The position numbers and the translations under genes were made by a program. Below are positions 63,629 to 64,000 of a stretch of 64,000 bases of DNA, one piece after another. The stretch is from BMS3ABIN04 sp964553325 (GTDB taxonomy: Bacteria; Bacteroidota; Ignavibacteria; Ignavibacteriales; Melioribacteraceae). Location of the stretch: assembly GCA_964553325.1 (NCBI GenBank), contig CAZKKI010000063.1, positions 29,383 through 93,382 of the forward strand, written 5' to 3'. The notes below the pieces were generated by a model. That model saw only the letters and a program-made list of their open reading frames with translations, did no database searches and had not been told where the DNA came from. Positions within the stretch are counted from its first letter, which is position 1; every line of letters begins with the position of its first letter.

Positions 63629-63913
63629 TCAAAATCTGACCTCGAAATTTTCAAACTCATCCGTCGCTTCGCTCCATTTAACTTTAACATCTTTAACGTA
63701 AGCATGGGAGGGACCGATTCTGATTTTTTTTATAAGTTCTTCCAGTAAATATTTCGGACCTTCCGCAACGGTTAAAACTTCACCGGTAAATAAATTTTTT
63801 GTATACCCAGTTAAACCGAGCTGCTGGGCATTTCTCAAAACAAAATATCTGAAACCCACACCTTGAACAACTCCATTGGCAATAATTTCAGCTCTCAGTT
63901 TCTTGTCTTCCAT
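63629..63913 (-). CDS. acyP: Acylphosphatase
   Basis: A 94-residue enzyme hydrolysing carboxyl-phosphate bonds. The active-site Arg lies in GVVQGVGFRYFVLRNAQQLGLTG (family signature) and the Asn in TGYTKNLFTGEV corresponds to GWVRN; the end FENFEVRF is typical. Its first 26 bp overlap the 3' end of the gene upstream. Confidence 0.95.
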   Translation of the reverse strand: MEDKKLRAEIIANGVVQGVGFRYFVLRNAQQLGLTGYTKNLFTGEVLTVAEGPKYLLEELIKKIRIGPSHAYVKDVKVKWSEATDEFENFEVRF

Positions 63914-64000
63914 TTCTTAAATAATCGTAGGTTTCCGAAATAATCAAACCGGTAAATATTAATACTGCACCCAGAATTCCAAAATTAGTGATTTTTTCAT
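63888..64000 (-). CDS. C-terminal end of a membrane protein (possibly EamA/DMT transporter)
   Basis: An open frame enters from the right edge and stops at TGA 63888, giving 37 residues. They contain one hydrophobic helix (FGILGAVLIFTGLIISE) and a polar tail (TYDYLRNGRQETES). The 'GAVLIFTGLII' type of last helix is common in EamA transporters, but so little is present that the family is only a guess. It overlaps the acylphosphatase start by 26 bp. Confidence 0.45.
   Translation of the reverse strand, partial: EKITNFGILGAVLIFTGLIISETYDYLRNGRQETES

Noticed and set aside
1..64000. Mobile elements, CRISPR arrays, integrons, prophage or restriction systems
   Set aside because: No transposase, integrase, repeat-spacer array or defence gene was recognised on either strand; gene content is housekeeping plus the small-protein region.

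Overview
The window looks like chromosomal DNA of an AT-rich, free-living bacterium of the Bacteroidota/Chlorobiota group, most likely an Ignavibacteria-type lineage. This is inferred from gene content, not from a search. The pointers are a lysine/arginine-rich 31-residue AURKAIP1/mS38-like ribosomal protein, a DUF4783-like protein, TPR-histidine kinase fusions, and three promoters with the spacing TTTG-N19-TAnnTTT known from Bacteroidota. Many genes nevertheless carry good Shine-Dalgarno sequences. I see no phage, IS element or CRISPR array; one gene remnant is present.

From 0.6 to 16.5 kb the minus strand carries a complete division and cell-wall (dcw) cluster in the order mraZ, rsmH, ftsL-like, ftsI, murE, murF, mraY, murD, ftsW, murG, murC, ftsQ, ftsA, ftsZ. 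Almost every junction overlaps. A promoter and three 10-bp-spaced MraZ boxes precede mraZ and fix its start at 16462. MurE has the DNPR motif of meso-diaminopimelate ligases.

From 16.7 to 33 kb, also on the minus strand, lie tRNA-Thr(CGU), the tiny ribosomal protein gene, a zinc-ribbon TPR protein, HU, a large TPR protein, a TPR-histidine kinase, a decayed IMP-dehydrogenase-like gene, a secreted M3 oligopeptidase, a UvrD helicase fused to a RecB-type nuclease, a giant NtrY-like kinase, a DUF4783-like protein and a fibronectin-III lipoprotein. From 33 to 36.1 kb is pyrR-pyrB-pyrC. Its leader contains a hairpin matching the PyrR-binding loop followed by an intrinsic terminator, which suggests PyrR-controlled attenuation.

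From 36.2 to 44.7 kb is the least explained part. Four small proteins (86-101 aa) with two membrane segments share an ungapped 31-residue motif. They are interspersed with a single-domain response regulator, a STAS protein, a soluble PAS histidine kinase translationally coupled to one of the small proteins, and unrecognised short genes. CRP/FNR-type palindromes, one of them perfect, precede several of these genes. I regard this as the best candidate for an undescribed membrane-linked signalling system. purL and a YihY-family gene sit between its two halves.

From 44.7 to 59.8 kb are an M23 peptidase, a GMC oxidoreductase, etfB-etfA, a DEDD exonuclease and a fatty-acid beta-oxidation cluster (acyl-CoA synthetase, fadN-like, fadA, fadE-like, dienoyl-CoA reductase). 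The cluster is read divergently from an XRE/ImmA-type regulator, and a 14-bp palindrome lies between them. Electrons from the acyl-CoA dehydrogenase would pass to the nearby EtfAB. From 59.8 kb to the end, on the minus strand, are a partial membrane protein gene, acylphosphatase, ispF, a DedA-family gene, lnt and a threonine aldolase, packed as one probable operon.
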